A DNA stretch of 64,000 bases from Monomorium pharaonis (lineage: Eukaryota > Arthropoda > Insecta > Hymenoptera > Formicidae): positions 23,210,996 to 23,274,995 of the forward strand of contig NC_050467.1 in assembly GCF_013373865.1 (NCBI RefSeq), in the 5' to 3' direction. Position numbers and translations under genes: made by a program. Under the pieces are notes generated by a model. The model had not been told where the DNA came from. It was given only the letters and a program-made list of their open reading frames with translations, and did not search any database. Shown here one piece after another: positions 13,101-22,854 of this stretch (position 1 is the first letter of the stretch; each line of letters starts with the position of its first letter).

Positions 13101-14393
13101 ATAAGCATGTGTCTATCTTTATTTCTTTTCTTAAATAAAGACAAATATATATTTATCTGCTAGGTAAGTTTACCAAGAAGGAACAACCGACCCTCAAAGA
13201 AATAAATTCAAGTCTTTGTATGCAAAAATAAAATTTATTTTTACTTTATTTTAAATTTATAACTTTAAAAACTACAATTATTAAAAATTATTTTTATTTC
13301 TATGAAAAATTCAATACGTACCGTAATTTCATTATTGGTATTTACAAATATTACGCCACTTTTATGGGCAACAACAATCGGTTTATTTTTTGATTGTTCA
13401 AGTATTTTTGATTTTATTACCCAGTATAATTTATTAGCTTCTATTGCCACAAGCCATACATTCCCGAATTCATCCGAAATATATAAATTTCCTTCAGCCG
13501 TCCAGGATAAAGATACAACTTTGTGTCCCGCAATTGGCGTGTTTATGCGATGTATACTTACGATTTTGGAGCACGTGCGTATCTGATAGATCGACAGTGT
13601 ACTATCGTCTATCCCCAATTGAGATATCAAATGTGGAGGATTCGGTGAACAACTTGTAAGACCAAACAATTTATTAATCTTAAAAAATTAAAGAAACAAA
13701 TTCTTAAAAATTATGTTATAGAAAAGTATTACAAAAAATACTCATACTAAATTTCTTGAACAAGATTGTCTATTTTCGTGTCAAGGCTAGCGACGGGCTT
13801 GCCAGTTCTCCAGAGCCACACGATCAGTCGAAAATCGGGAAAGCTGGTCAAGCTAATGAGATACTCTGTACCAGCGAAGGCGCAGGATAAATAATTATTA
13901 ATTTTGTCGGGCAGTACACATCTGGAGATCCTTTCTAGTGTCGGATATATAAATACTGATATCTTGGGATTAGGTTTTCTCTCGGCCACGGAGAACATGG
14001 GAACTATCTAGCAAAAGCCCTCATTAATAATAAATAAATGGATGCAGTGTGGTACGTTATTTTTTAAATATTTAGTAATATAAATAAATTGATATTATTA
14101 ATAATTGTGGTATTTTATGTACCGGATGTCCTGCCAAACACGACGCGCCATCACCCTTTTCTTTGTTGTCGAAGCGTTCAATTTGCCTCTCTCTTGTGTT
14201 TAAATTTAAAAAGCTCACGTAAATACCGGAAGCCGTTGCAATAGTTTCCTTTCCAACGAAGACAAAATCATGATATTTTCCGAATTTTATCCACCTGCGC
14301 AATAATGCAATTTACATTTTAAAAAATAGTACACTTTGCTCATTAAGTTTGAAGAGATAAAACGTACCTTGTTTCGGTTGTTGAAAAATTCAT
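7189..14393 (-). CDS. CFAP43: Cilia- and flagella-associated protein 43 (WD40 plus coiled coil)
   Basis: Axonemal protein that, with CFAP44, tethers inner-arm dynein; in insects it should act mainly in sperm flagella and sensory cilia. Seventeen coding exons in gene order: 14368-14393, 14123-14294, 13748-14007, 13322-13652, 12659-12995, 12220-12491, 11771-12031, 11336-11607, 11022-11238, 10617-10963, 10147-10444, 9392-9735, 9072-9253, 8354-8952, 7825-8241, 7591-7692 and 7189-7512. Every junction keeps frame, giving 1586 residues (the human protein is ~1665). The start is MNFSTTETRW. The N-terminal ~640 residues are WD40-like blades, for example SGIYVSFLNLNTRE, FPDFRLIVWLWRTGKPVASL and LSWTAEGNLYISDEFGNVWL. 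From about residue 700 the protein is charged coiled coil, with EKMMDGVLELK and KKEIPVPDCL near residues 1040-1060. The acceptor of exon 15 (8241) has a poor pyrimidine tract. Confidence 0.9.
13061..13194. repeat. MITE-like hairpin in a CFAP43 intron
   Basis: A near-perfect inverted repeat of about 134 bases in the intron between coding exons 12659-12995 and 13322-13652. The left arm begins GGACCGGTTATTCC and continues CTTCTTGGTAAACTTACCTA; the right arm, read in reverse, begins GGGTCGGTTGTTCC and continues with the same stem. No coding capacity. It shares its terminal motif with the hairpin at 43692-43848, so it is probably a non-autonomous DNA transposon. Confidence 0.75.
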
Positions 14394-15568
14394 TTTGCTA
14401 TATTTTCTAATTTGCTATGATATTTAGATAACTGTTATTATTTCGCACTGTCCTCAAGTCAAAACTCTACGTAGTGAGTAAATCTTGCACGTGTTAAGCA
14501 TTGTGTTTGGTTGCTGAGAGACCCCGAGGTTAGCATATTGATCGGGAGTGGCCGTAGAGACCATATTTGGCAATCTTTTCAAACGTATTTGCAGATTTTT
14601 GAGCCGTAAACTTTTAGATGTATTGATATATTTAAATTCTATAATTAAGAATTTATATCATTATACAAAATTACAGATACAGATTAATTTTCCTGTTGAT
14701 AAAGTTTATCTTTAAAAGTTTTTATTTAAACTTGTGTGGAAAACATTTTGCACATTATTTAAATAATCAAATTTGAATTTAAATATTTAAAACTAATGAT
14801 TAGAAAAAGACTTAGATAATTAAAATTAATAGAAATGGTTTTAGAGAATGGTGTAATATAAAACGTTTTCCTTATTTTTGCACGTGCTTTGGTTGCTGAA
14901 GTGCGGACGAATGTAAATACCTGATCGAGACTTTTATTGGACACAATATTTGCATACCTCTCCGGAAGATAATAGAATCACCAAAAGAATGCCACTAAAA
15001 GTGTGCCACTGGATCAAAGAATTGTAAGGTTCAAAGGACAGTAACACCGTTATAAACTGCATCATCCAGCACATAATAATGGCTCATGCTTTTGATCCCT
15101 CCTGTTGTCATTTTAAAGCTTTTAACAATTTACAATAAATACCAAAATAATAAATAAAGAAAAACGTTTTAACTCTTACTTTTATAAATCACGAAGATGC
15201 TTATTAGAATGATGAATTTCGTATTTTCTTCTCTTTTTGTAAAATACGAAATAGAAAAAAATACATAGATTTTTATTCACTTTACTATTAAAACAATAAT
15301 GTTAGAACTTTGTTATTAAAAAATATAAAGATTATCGTGTTAAGAATAGTTTAATAACAATAAAAAATCGTTGATTGTATTTTTAATTTCTATATTGCGA
15401 TATAATATAAATAACTAGAAAACTTTTTTTTTTATTAAAAAGATAATGAAATGATCTTGACATATTTCTCGGTAGATTTATCGATGGGTGTGTTAGAAGA
15501 ACCGAAGGGGCACGGTGGAATAGTAACCCAATAATGTGAATCTTGTGCCCCTTCCGAATGCGAACGGC

Positions 15569-15578
15569 ATATATAGAC
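15569..15578 (+). promoter_or_regulatory. Possible TATA box for the gene starting at 16968
   Basis: CATATATAGA is followed about 30 bases later by a possible start region. GTGAGT at 15621-15626 could be the donor of a short 5' UTR exon. The matching acceptor would be TTATTTTCAG ending at 16933, 34 bases before the ATG. This is inference from spacing and signals only. Confidence 0.35.
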
Positions 15579-16055
15579 GAAGCGAACACAATGATTTTTT
15601 ATTCACGAGGCTTGATCGACGTGAGTGCCAGTCAACAAGAATGTTTCGTGAGCTCACCAGTTTGTTAGTTCTATAGATTTTTGTGTTTGATGCAGGGGTG
15701 GATAACTTGCAAGATTTATGGAGAAGAGACAGAAACTAGAATTCTAGAAACTGAGAAGCTAAAAGTCTACGTCATTCTTTGTTGGGAGAGAAGAATTATT
15801 TTAAATAAAAATTGTTAACGTATGTATATTTATTTATGACTTTTTGGCTTACTAATTAACTTACTTATTGTAAATTGTGATACATATTTTGATATAAAGA
15901 ATTGACATAAAAATTACGTAATTAATAAATGAAATTAGTCGTAGAAATCAGAGCTCTTTTAAATTTAATTATTATTTTTATAACTGTACCTTATATTATT
16001 ATCTGTTTTAAATATTATTCTACATAGTTTGATAAAACTATATTCTATATAATTT

Positions 16056-16065
<10 letters not shown>

Positions 16066-16095
<30 letters not shown>
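16066..16095. repeat. CA microsatellite
   Basis: About 13-14 uninterrupted CA units preceded by TA repeats, in the region upstream of the gene at 16968. Confidence 0.85.
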
Positions 16096-16967
16096 TATAT
16101 ATACATGCTAGATTTTATAAAATAAGTTTAAAAACCAAATTATAAAATAACAGCAAATTTTTAGGTTTAATTGTACAATAATAATGTTATTTTAATCAAT
16201 AAATATAATATTGTTGCAATCAGAAACTAAAAAAATTGTTGTTATTTTATAGAGTTTAGTTTTAAGCTTATTTCATAAATAATAAATTTATATCTATAAT
16301 TTAGATGTATTTTAGATAGCAATATAAATAATAATATAATGATGTAACAAATTATATAACAATTAAAAATCTATCGTAAAATTGTAAAGTGCAGCTATTC
16401 TGCTGTTTTCCACGTTTGCACCGAATTGTACGTGAATTAAGGTCATTGTTGGAATGGTCACCCTAAAAAGGGGCGAAGACCGCTACACGTTTAGTATGCG
16501 CGACATTTACTTACATTTCGTATTCAAGTGGAATCTTCTGCGCTCATCTAGAAGGCGTTTCATGTCATGCTGTTTGTTTGTACTACTTGCCCATCTCTTC
16601 TTTTTTTTAATTAAAATTGATTTAAAGAATTGCATTTAGAATCTTTAACAAGTCTATTTACTGCCGTGTTATCTACGTAACGAGAGTTATATATAAAGGA
16701 CCGGTAATTATAAATTCCTAATTTTTCGACGTGTTAAAATTTTATTCATGCATAAAAGACAATAAAAATTTATTGTTGTTAAAACTATTAAAGCACATTG
16801 AGTCGTTGTTGAAATGTCGTTAAACGTTTTATTATTGAGAAGAGCAGTAGCTATAGAAATATAATTAAAGATTGCATTTTGTAGTCTATTTTATAACTTA
16901 TAAATTACTTGTAGTATGTTTTCTTATTTTCAGATCATATTTTATTAACTTATAACTTATTATCAAA

Positions 16968-18799
16968 ATGTCTTACTACCAAGCACGGAATCAACGATTC
17001 AGCTGGATTTTAAAAACCTTTCTGCTGTGTCTTGTTTTGGTCTCATCCCACGAAACTGTGCCCCCGAATTATCAGGATACACCAGGTGCATCAACCCTGA
17101 AAGTAGAAGCCAGAGAATCCGAGGCATCGATAACTCTAGGGAAGGATCTAATCCTCGGTCCTCCCTTGTCGACCAAAGCTTCGATCGACTCCAACGACAT
17201 CGTTTCTACAAAAGTTACTCCCCTCGTATCTCCCACGATCGCCAGTCGACATTCGTCTTCTGGAGAACAAGCCGTTTCACGGAAACCAATTTTGAAAAAT
17301 ACGGATTCTCGTGGTTCTCATGTCGACAGTCGCAAGTCTTGGGTCAGCAAAAATCCGAAGACTGCTTGGAAAAGGGACAGTTACCTTCAGGCATTGATGC
17401 ACTCTCACAATAGCGACGACCCGCGAGAAGGAATCGTGCAGACGGACTCAAAGACAAAGACAAACAGGAGAGAGTACGTGCAAGGGTCCAGTTACAAGCC
17501 AGAAACGGAGTACAATTCGCCCGATTCAATATACGCATCGAAGAGTCCGCGAATCACCTACAGCGGACCTAATTCTCCTTCGCCTACCGATCCTTATTCT
17601 CAACCCTTCAGACCATCGGTAGATAACGATCGTTATAACGGACCGCAGAATTCTTATGGCCCGCCACAAAATTCGTATGGACCACCGAGTGATGGTCCGT
17701 CATTTTATCCTCAAACTTCTTCGTATGGACCAAACTTTTTATCTTCCCAACAAGGTGAGGACAGTTAGTGTCAACCGTCAAGGTTTTTGATTACTATACT
17801 ATTTGATCTACTTAAATTTGTATTATAATTATTAACATATTAACTTTACAAATTTTATTAGAAATTTATCTTTAAAACCTTTAAAATTTTTTAACGTTTA
17901 TGTTATATCTTTAAAATAATTTAACTTTTGCAAGCTTATAATTTAATTAATAAGTTTTTATTAATTTTAGTTATTTAATTTTTTAATTAATTTTATTAAA
18001 TTTTTGTTGAATTGATTTTTCTATGATAAAAATACTATTACTTTCTTAATTTAAATTATTTTTTATGCTCTTTAATTAATTATTTTGTTTCTTTGTAGGA
18101 TATGGGCCTTCTATACATACTTCCGTTCCAACTCCGATTTATGGAGCACCTTACGCGCTTCCGGATGTGACTCACGTTTCCCTTTTGCCGAGTATCGATC
18201 TAGGATTGCCGCTCGCTCTCAAACTAAATGCATTTACCATCGCGAAAATCATATTAAAGTTGGTGATTTTTAAAATGATCGTGAAATTTATCGCCGTAAT
18301 CTGCTTATTGCTCTTTATACCTAAACTTGAGATTGTCAAGAAGGTCTCTAATAATAAAGACGATGACGACGAAGAACGAAATTTTTCATCGCGTAAGCTC
18401 TTGAATTAAATATCTGAACCTTTAAACTTTAACTGTAAGAATTTTGTGCAGTAAGAGAATTTTATAAGGCAATTTTTTTAAACAAAAATATTGTCGATCA
18501 AAACTACTTCTTCTAACTTATTTATTATTCATTTGACTAATGACATTCCATATTTTTTAGCCTATGCAAGCTTGGAAAAGCTAAACGGTCTCGAAAATAT
18601 AGTAAAAAGCTCTGTTGAGAAGTATGAAGCACAAAACAATGCTCGTTCAAATTCGACGGAGAAATGCACGACACTTGGGTGTCGCGTCACCGAAGCATTT
18701 ACATTCCATGAATCTTGGCACGACTACTTAAATTTATTCAAGAGTTACGTAGAGGAAGAGAGGAAGAGAGGCGTTCTCACGGAGCAAAAAGAACAGTGA
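16968..18799 (+). CDS. Unrecognised secreted or membrane protein with YGPP motifs
   Basis: I do not recognise this gene. Coding exons 16968-17754, 18099-18392 and 18561-18799 join in frame to 439 residues. Residues 1-~28 form a signal peptide (ILKTFLLCLVLVSS). Residues ~30-260 are low complexity, rich in Ser, Pro, Lys and Asn, with NSYGPPQNSYGPPSDGP and SSYGPN near the end, much like insect cuticle or matrix proteins. Residues ~291-337 form a long hydrophobic stretch studded with Lys (for example AKIILKLVIFKMIVKFIAVI), followed by an acidic KDDDDEER patch. The last ~80 residues are charged and likely helical, with a Cys pair (CTTLGC) and FHESWHDYLNLF. The ATG follows a splice acceptor at 16933, so an upstream 5' UTR exon is likely. 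A polyadenylation signal lies at 19123. The coding call is firm; the function is unknown. Confidence 0.75.
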
Positions 18800-19122
18800 G
18801 AGATTTTTATCGCGTCATCTTTCTCTACTTTTGTAATTATTTATTTAAATTATTTATTTATGTAATTATAAAAATTATTTTAACATACAGAATGTTGTAT
18901 TTATTTTTCCAACCTTAGAGTCAGAAAAGTATTTTTTTATTAAGAAAAATCTGTTAAAAATTATTACAAACATAGAGCGCTGTCGAACTCATTTCGTAAT
19001 CAACAGTCAGAACGACATGATTAGAGAAGATTACAGGAATGATATTTCCTTTCATGATAGTACTATGATAGTACTATGATTATTCGGTGCCATCGTGTGC
19101 CAAGTAGCAAGGTACGTTGTAA

Positions 19123-19128
19123 AATAAA
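19123..19128 (+). terminator. Polyadenylation signal, unrecognised gene
   Basis: AATAAA about 325 bases after the stop codon at 18799, in the sense orientation. A plausible 3' end signal; not the only A-rich hexamer nearby. Confidence 0.4.
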
Positions 19129-19548
19129 ACTTTATCTAGATAAATTATTTACCCTTTGTTCAATTTTTATATTTCGAATATATTAAGATGTTATGTGCGA
19201 TATCTAATGTCTTTTATTTTGTGAGACAGTGAATTATTTTTATTTTAAAATAATAAATCTATGTCTTATCTAAAATCTCTCTTTCTCATGTTGTCTCAAT
19301 TCATATATCATACACTCTCCATTTCATAGTTTGTAAAAATGTTTGATTAAAATAAAACCTTCAGTCTGTTTATTACAATCTATTTTTTGGAGCTAATATA
19401 AATGTAAAATTCAAGCCATATAAAGTATATATTAATTGAGAACGATTAATGTGATCAGCCGTCTTGCTTTCAGCAGGACGTCCGATCAACTTTGACATGA
19501 TATGTTCTGTACTCTTAGGTGGGGATAGATTTAACCGTCATACTTAGC

Positions 19549-19556
19549 TTATAAAC
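19549..19556 (+). promoter_or_regulatory. TATA-like box of the Kazal gene
   Basis: TTATAAAC lies about 115 bases upstream of the ATG at 19666, which would place the start site near 19580 and leave a 5' UTR of about 85 bases. Sequence match only. Confidence 0.4.
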
Positions 19557-19665
19557 GTAGCATGATGATACGATATGCCAGTTCTCTCGTGACAGCCATT
19601 CACCGTGCGTAGAACTACTGATTTTCATTGACTTTTAACTGAGCCGTCACCAATCAACCAGAACG

Positions 19666-21433
19666 ATGGAGGTAGCAGTTATAGTTGGTATGGAAACTGT
19701 GCTGATTTTAAGATTTCATAGGGTTAAAATCGATCAGGCCCATTTTTACCAACGCAAATTAACTTTAATCTCGGTTTAATTTACTTGTTATCTTATTCTA
19801 GTTTTAAAAATTAGAAAAAGATAAAGAGTAAGTTAAACCGACATAGATTAAAATTAATCTATGTTAGTCGAAACAAGCCTTAGTCAATTATATGTATCTT
19901 ATATAAAGTTAATTAGAAATATATACGATTTCGAGTTAATGTTCATTAATTAAGTATTCAAATATATATTCTATATGTATTAATCGCTGAGAGGTTAATT
20001 TAATTTAATTTATTGTGTATCTCTCTCTATATTATATAATAAAGCTACTAAAGATTAGTTATCTGTGCGTGTTTAGAAAGAATATTAAAAATATTTTAAT
20101 ATGATGTTAAAATATTGCAGTATAATATTTAATATATTATAGTTTATTATTTGTTTGTATAATATTGTAAAGATTTTATAAAACTTGATTGTTTCTATGA
20201 TTATTAATAATATATACAGTAAAATATAGTAAAATAAAAAATTTTACCAATTAAAATTATAAATAAAAAATTCAAAAAAATAAAGTCTTGATATTGTTGG
20301 AATATACACTTCTTTTGAAATTGCATTATGACAATTTAAAACTCAACTCAACTCGACCGCAGGCGATACATCGTAAAACTATGCAAGCACATTTCCTTTT
20401 TGATTAATTATTTATGAAGGGATTGCAACTGCGATTCAAATGCAAAAAAACATTTGAGAATTTCGAAGAAGCCTCACCGCAAAAGGAAATGTCTTTAAAC
20501 GGGCGTAGGTGTAAACGGCCTTGAGCGAAGAAACGTCGCAATCACCGCAAGGAGCGGACTGATCTCGATTTAAAATAAACCTTGATTTCAATAAAGCCGC
20601 AATCATTCAATAGAGACGCGTATTAAGGCCACGCAGCATCCCAGTGGAGAGGCAAAGCCCCTATCAATAGATTTACATAATATCACCCCGTCTACAGTTC
20701 ACTAATAGAAAGAATTTTAAAAATTATATTAATCGTTTAAAATTATATTTCGTTATACAGCAATAATCATTTATAATTGTTAAGGATATTAATCAATATT
20801 TTTTTTATTAGCGAAAATTTTGAAATAATTTATAAACTCATTAATTGCAATTATAACTTAAGCAACATCTATCACTTTATAGAAGAAACGTTTGATTCAA
20901 AATACATGGAATATATGGATCAAAAACGAATTATCTTTAATTTTATTTTTTTTTCTCTTTCTCCCTCTCTTCTTGATTTTTCCTAGCCCTCGCGTTTCTC
21001 AGCATGTTCACGTTATGCGAGGAAACGTATGCTTTTCCCGATGATACAAAAATTGAAAGCAAGGATATAAAGGAGCCGAAAGATATCAAGGAAGCGGCGA
21101 CCGCGTCGAAAGACGTAAAGGACGCCATCAAAGCGGCCAAGGAAGCGAAGAAGAATAAAAAAGATTGCGCGCGAGATTGCGGGACCGATTATGATCCTAT
21201 TTGCGTTCATGATCCTGCTGACTCCAATTTCAAACCGAGGACCTTTGGCACGCAGTGCGCTTTGGATATTCACAACTGCGAGATGGGCGCGAGTAAGCAT
21301 GGAGGCAGTAAATTATTGTACTGATAACATTAATTATTTTTACTAAATATAATCACGTTGTACTTTAATCTTAGATTTGGCTGTGAAGAGCAAAGGCGAG
21401 TGCCCTGGATCTGGTGGAGCAAGATTATCCTAA
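19666..21433 (+). CDS. Secreted Kazal-type serine protease inhibitor-like protein
   Basis: Coding exons 19666-19687, 20987-21292 and 21375-21433 give 128 residues in frame. The tiny first exon encodes only MEVAVIV plus one base; joined to exon 2 it completes a signal peptide (LAFLSMFTLCEETYA, cleaved near residue 23). A charged linker (residues 24-66) carries K-D-I/V-K repeats such as SKDIKEPKDIKEA. One Kazal domain follows with six Cys at 68, 72, 80, 98, 105 and 119; spacing C-x3-C-x7-C, then C-x6-C, fits the family. The C3-C4 loop is longer than usual, and the segment before C2 (DCARDC) makes a classical inhibitory P1 hard to assign, so the protein may be a non-inhibitory Kazal relative. 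AATAAA at 21714 fits the 3' end. Confidence 0.85.
19740..19885. repeat. Inverted-repeat element in Kazal intron 1
   Basis: The segment around 19766-19793 (TTAATCTCGGTTTAA and following bases) is largely complementary to 19817-19850 (AGTAAGTTAAACCGACATAG and following bases), with weaker pairing extending outwards. About 145 bases, non-coding, MITE-like. It does not carry the terminal motif seen at 13061 and 43692. Confidence 0.55.
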
Positions 21434-22854
21434 ACAGTCATTGAATTCCCCAAAAAATATTAAGAAACGAGAAGAATACTGAATACTGTCGAATGAACTA
21501 TAAGATTATCGTTGTGGATTTATTTAGTTTGAGTAAATATTTTAATATATCGTAACGCAATGCGATTGTCTTTCTGATGATAAGAAAACGGAGTTGATGA
21601 TATGCAAGAATATGCTGGATATAATTACGTGATAAAATATGGCGATAAGATTGGCCGTTAAGTTATACGCTATGTAAGCTATCCGAAATATACAGTGTAA
21701 AGAGCATCTATCTAATAAATATTAATGACGAGCAACTATTGACTTTACCTCTCGCAATCACTTCCTTCCTGGAACGTAGTTGCCCCTTGTAGTTTCTAAA
21801 TTTATGTAAGTTGCGTGTGCTGATATTGAGTGTGTATTCTCGGTATGCAAATTTGAACCGGCTTTCTAATTGCTTCTGCAATCTTGTCTTGATACGAACA
21901 TGTAGTTGGCAAAATGTATTCTCTTTAGAGTATTTAAATAGATGAGTTTCGTATCTGTTTTGTTTTCTCTGTTCTTATCACGCACTCATAAAAATATGTT
22001 ATATTGCACGCATTTTAATTTTAAAATAATTTCATTAAATAAAAAGATATCACTTAATAGTGATAACTATAGTATTAGTTATTATTATTCAAATTTATTA
22101 TTTTTCTGAATAGAGAATGTGAACGTATGTAATTACTTTTTCTATTTAATCTGTTTATTTGTCTATCTCTGCTTAAATTGTATTAATCCTTTCTTAATAA
22201 TACGCCATAATTAACACATATGTTACTGTTGTATTGCATAATATATTCCGTTGCTTTCTCGAAGCTGCAGTATAACGATATCGACGTTGCAGACAAGCTA
22301 TCATTACCGATTGATAAATAAATGTTTGAGCTTTATAGTTCTTCTTCCAGATGGCTAAACATTGAAAGATATTTTAATTTATAGAAGGAAAAAATTGAAT
22401 TATACCTTCTATTGTTTTTGCTTCAATATAGTTTTCATTAAAAATCATATTTAATCATATTTATGTAAAATAAATGTCATATTTTTATTTCAGTAAAAAT
22501 TAACTGTAGATCTATTACATAACATAATAAATACACGATATCTTTGTAAAATAATTTTATGCCAATAAATTATTTCTTAAAAATCCCATAAATGACTTTC
22601 GCAAATTCTATAAACGTCAGACATTGACTCGTTAAACATGTATATGCCGCAACGTGTGAAAGACTTTAATCTTTCACGTGGGGCCATTGTCCGTCAATCT
22701 TCGTTGTAATAAGTTTACCTTCCAAATTAATGTCCAAGATAATGAGGATGCGACCGTGCGCAATGAAGGATGACGGCCGGCTGCGAACCACCTCTTCAGT
22801 CTGGCGCACTTTGTCCCGTCTACAATGTACCGTCTAGTTCGAATTATCCGCGAC
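21434..22854. other. Intergenic region, Kazal 3' UTR and LRR-gene upstream region
   Basis: AT-rich. The 3' end signal of the Kazal gene is at 21714-21719. The rest up to 22854 shows no coding exon. A GC-richer patch at about 22660-22850 probably holds the promoter and 5' UTR of the LRR gene. Confidence 0.5.
21714..21719 (+). terminator. Polyadenylation signal, Kazal gene
   Basis: AATAAA in sense orientation about 280 bases after the Kazal stop codon, with TG-rich sequence after it. Confidence 0.5.

Larger units (their letters stand above)
14394..16967. other. Intergenic region between CFAP43 and the unrecognised gene
   Basis: The two flanking genes diverge from this 2.6 kb stretch, so both promoters should lie in it. 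It is AT-rich with no supported coding exon. It contains a short inverted repeat near 15497-15556 (GAAGGGGCAC against GTGCCCCTTC), a TATA-like site at 15569, a CA microsatellite near 16066-16095, and a probable splice acceptor at 16932-16933 in the 5' UTR of the next gene. Confidence 0.55.
18800..19665. other. Short intergenic stretch before the Kazal gene
   Basis: Holds the 3' UTR of the upstream gene, with AATAAA at 19123-19128, and the promoter region of the Kazal gene. No coding exon seen. Confidence 0.55.

Noticed and set aside
13653..13678. Alternative acceptor for CFAP43 exon 4 at 13679
   Set aside because: It fails on phase with the donor at 13748; the acceptor just before 13652 restores the frame, so the upstream one was dropped.
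16690..16710. AAAGGACCGGTAATTA, like the outer end of the hairpin elements
   Set aside because: No inverted partner nearby; the match is about 11 bases and may be chance.
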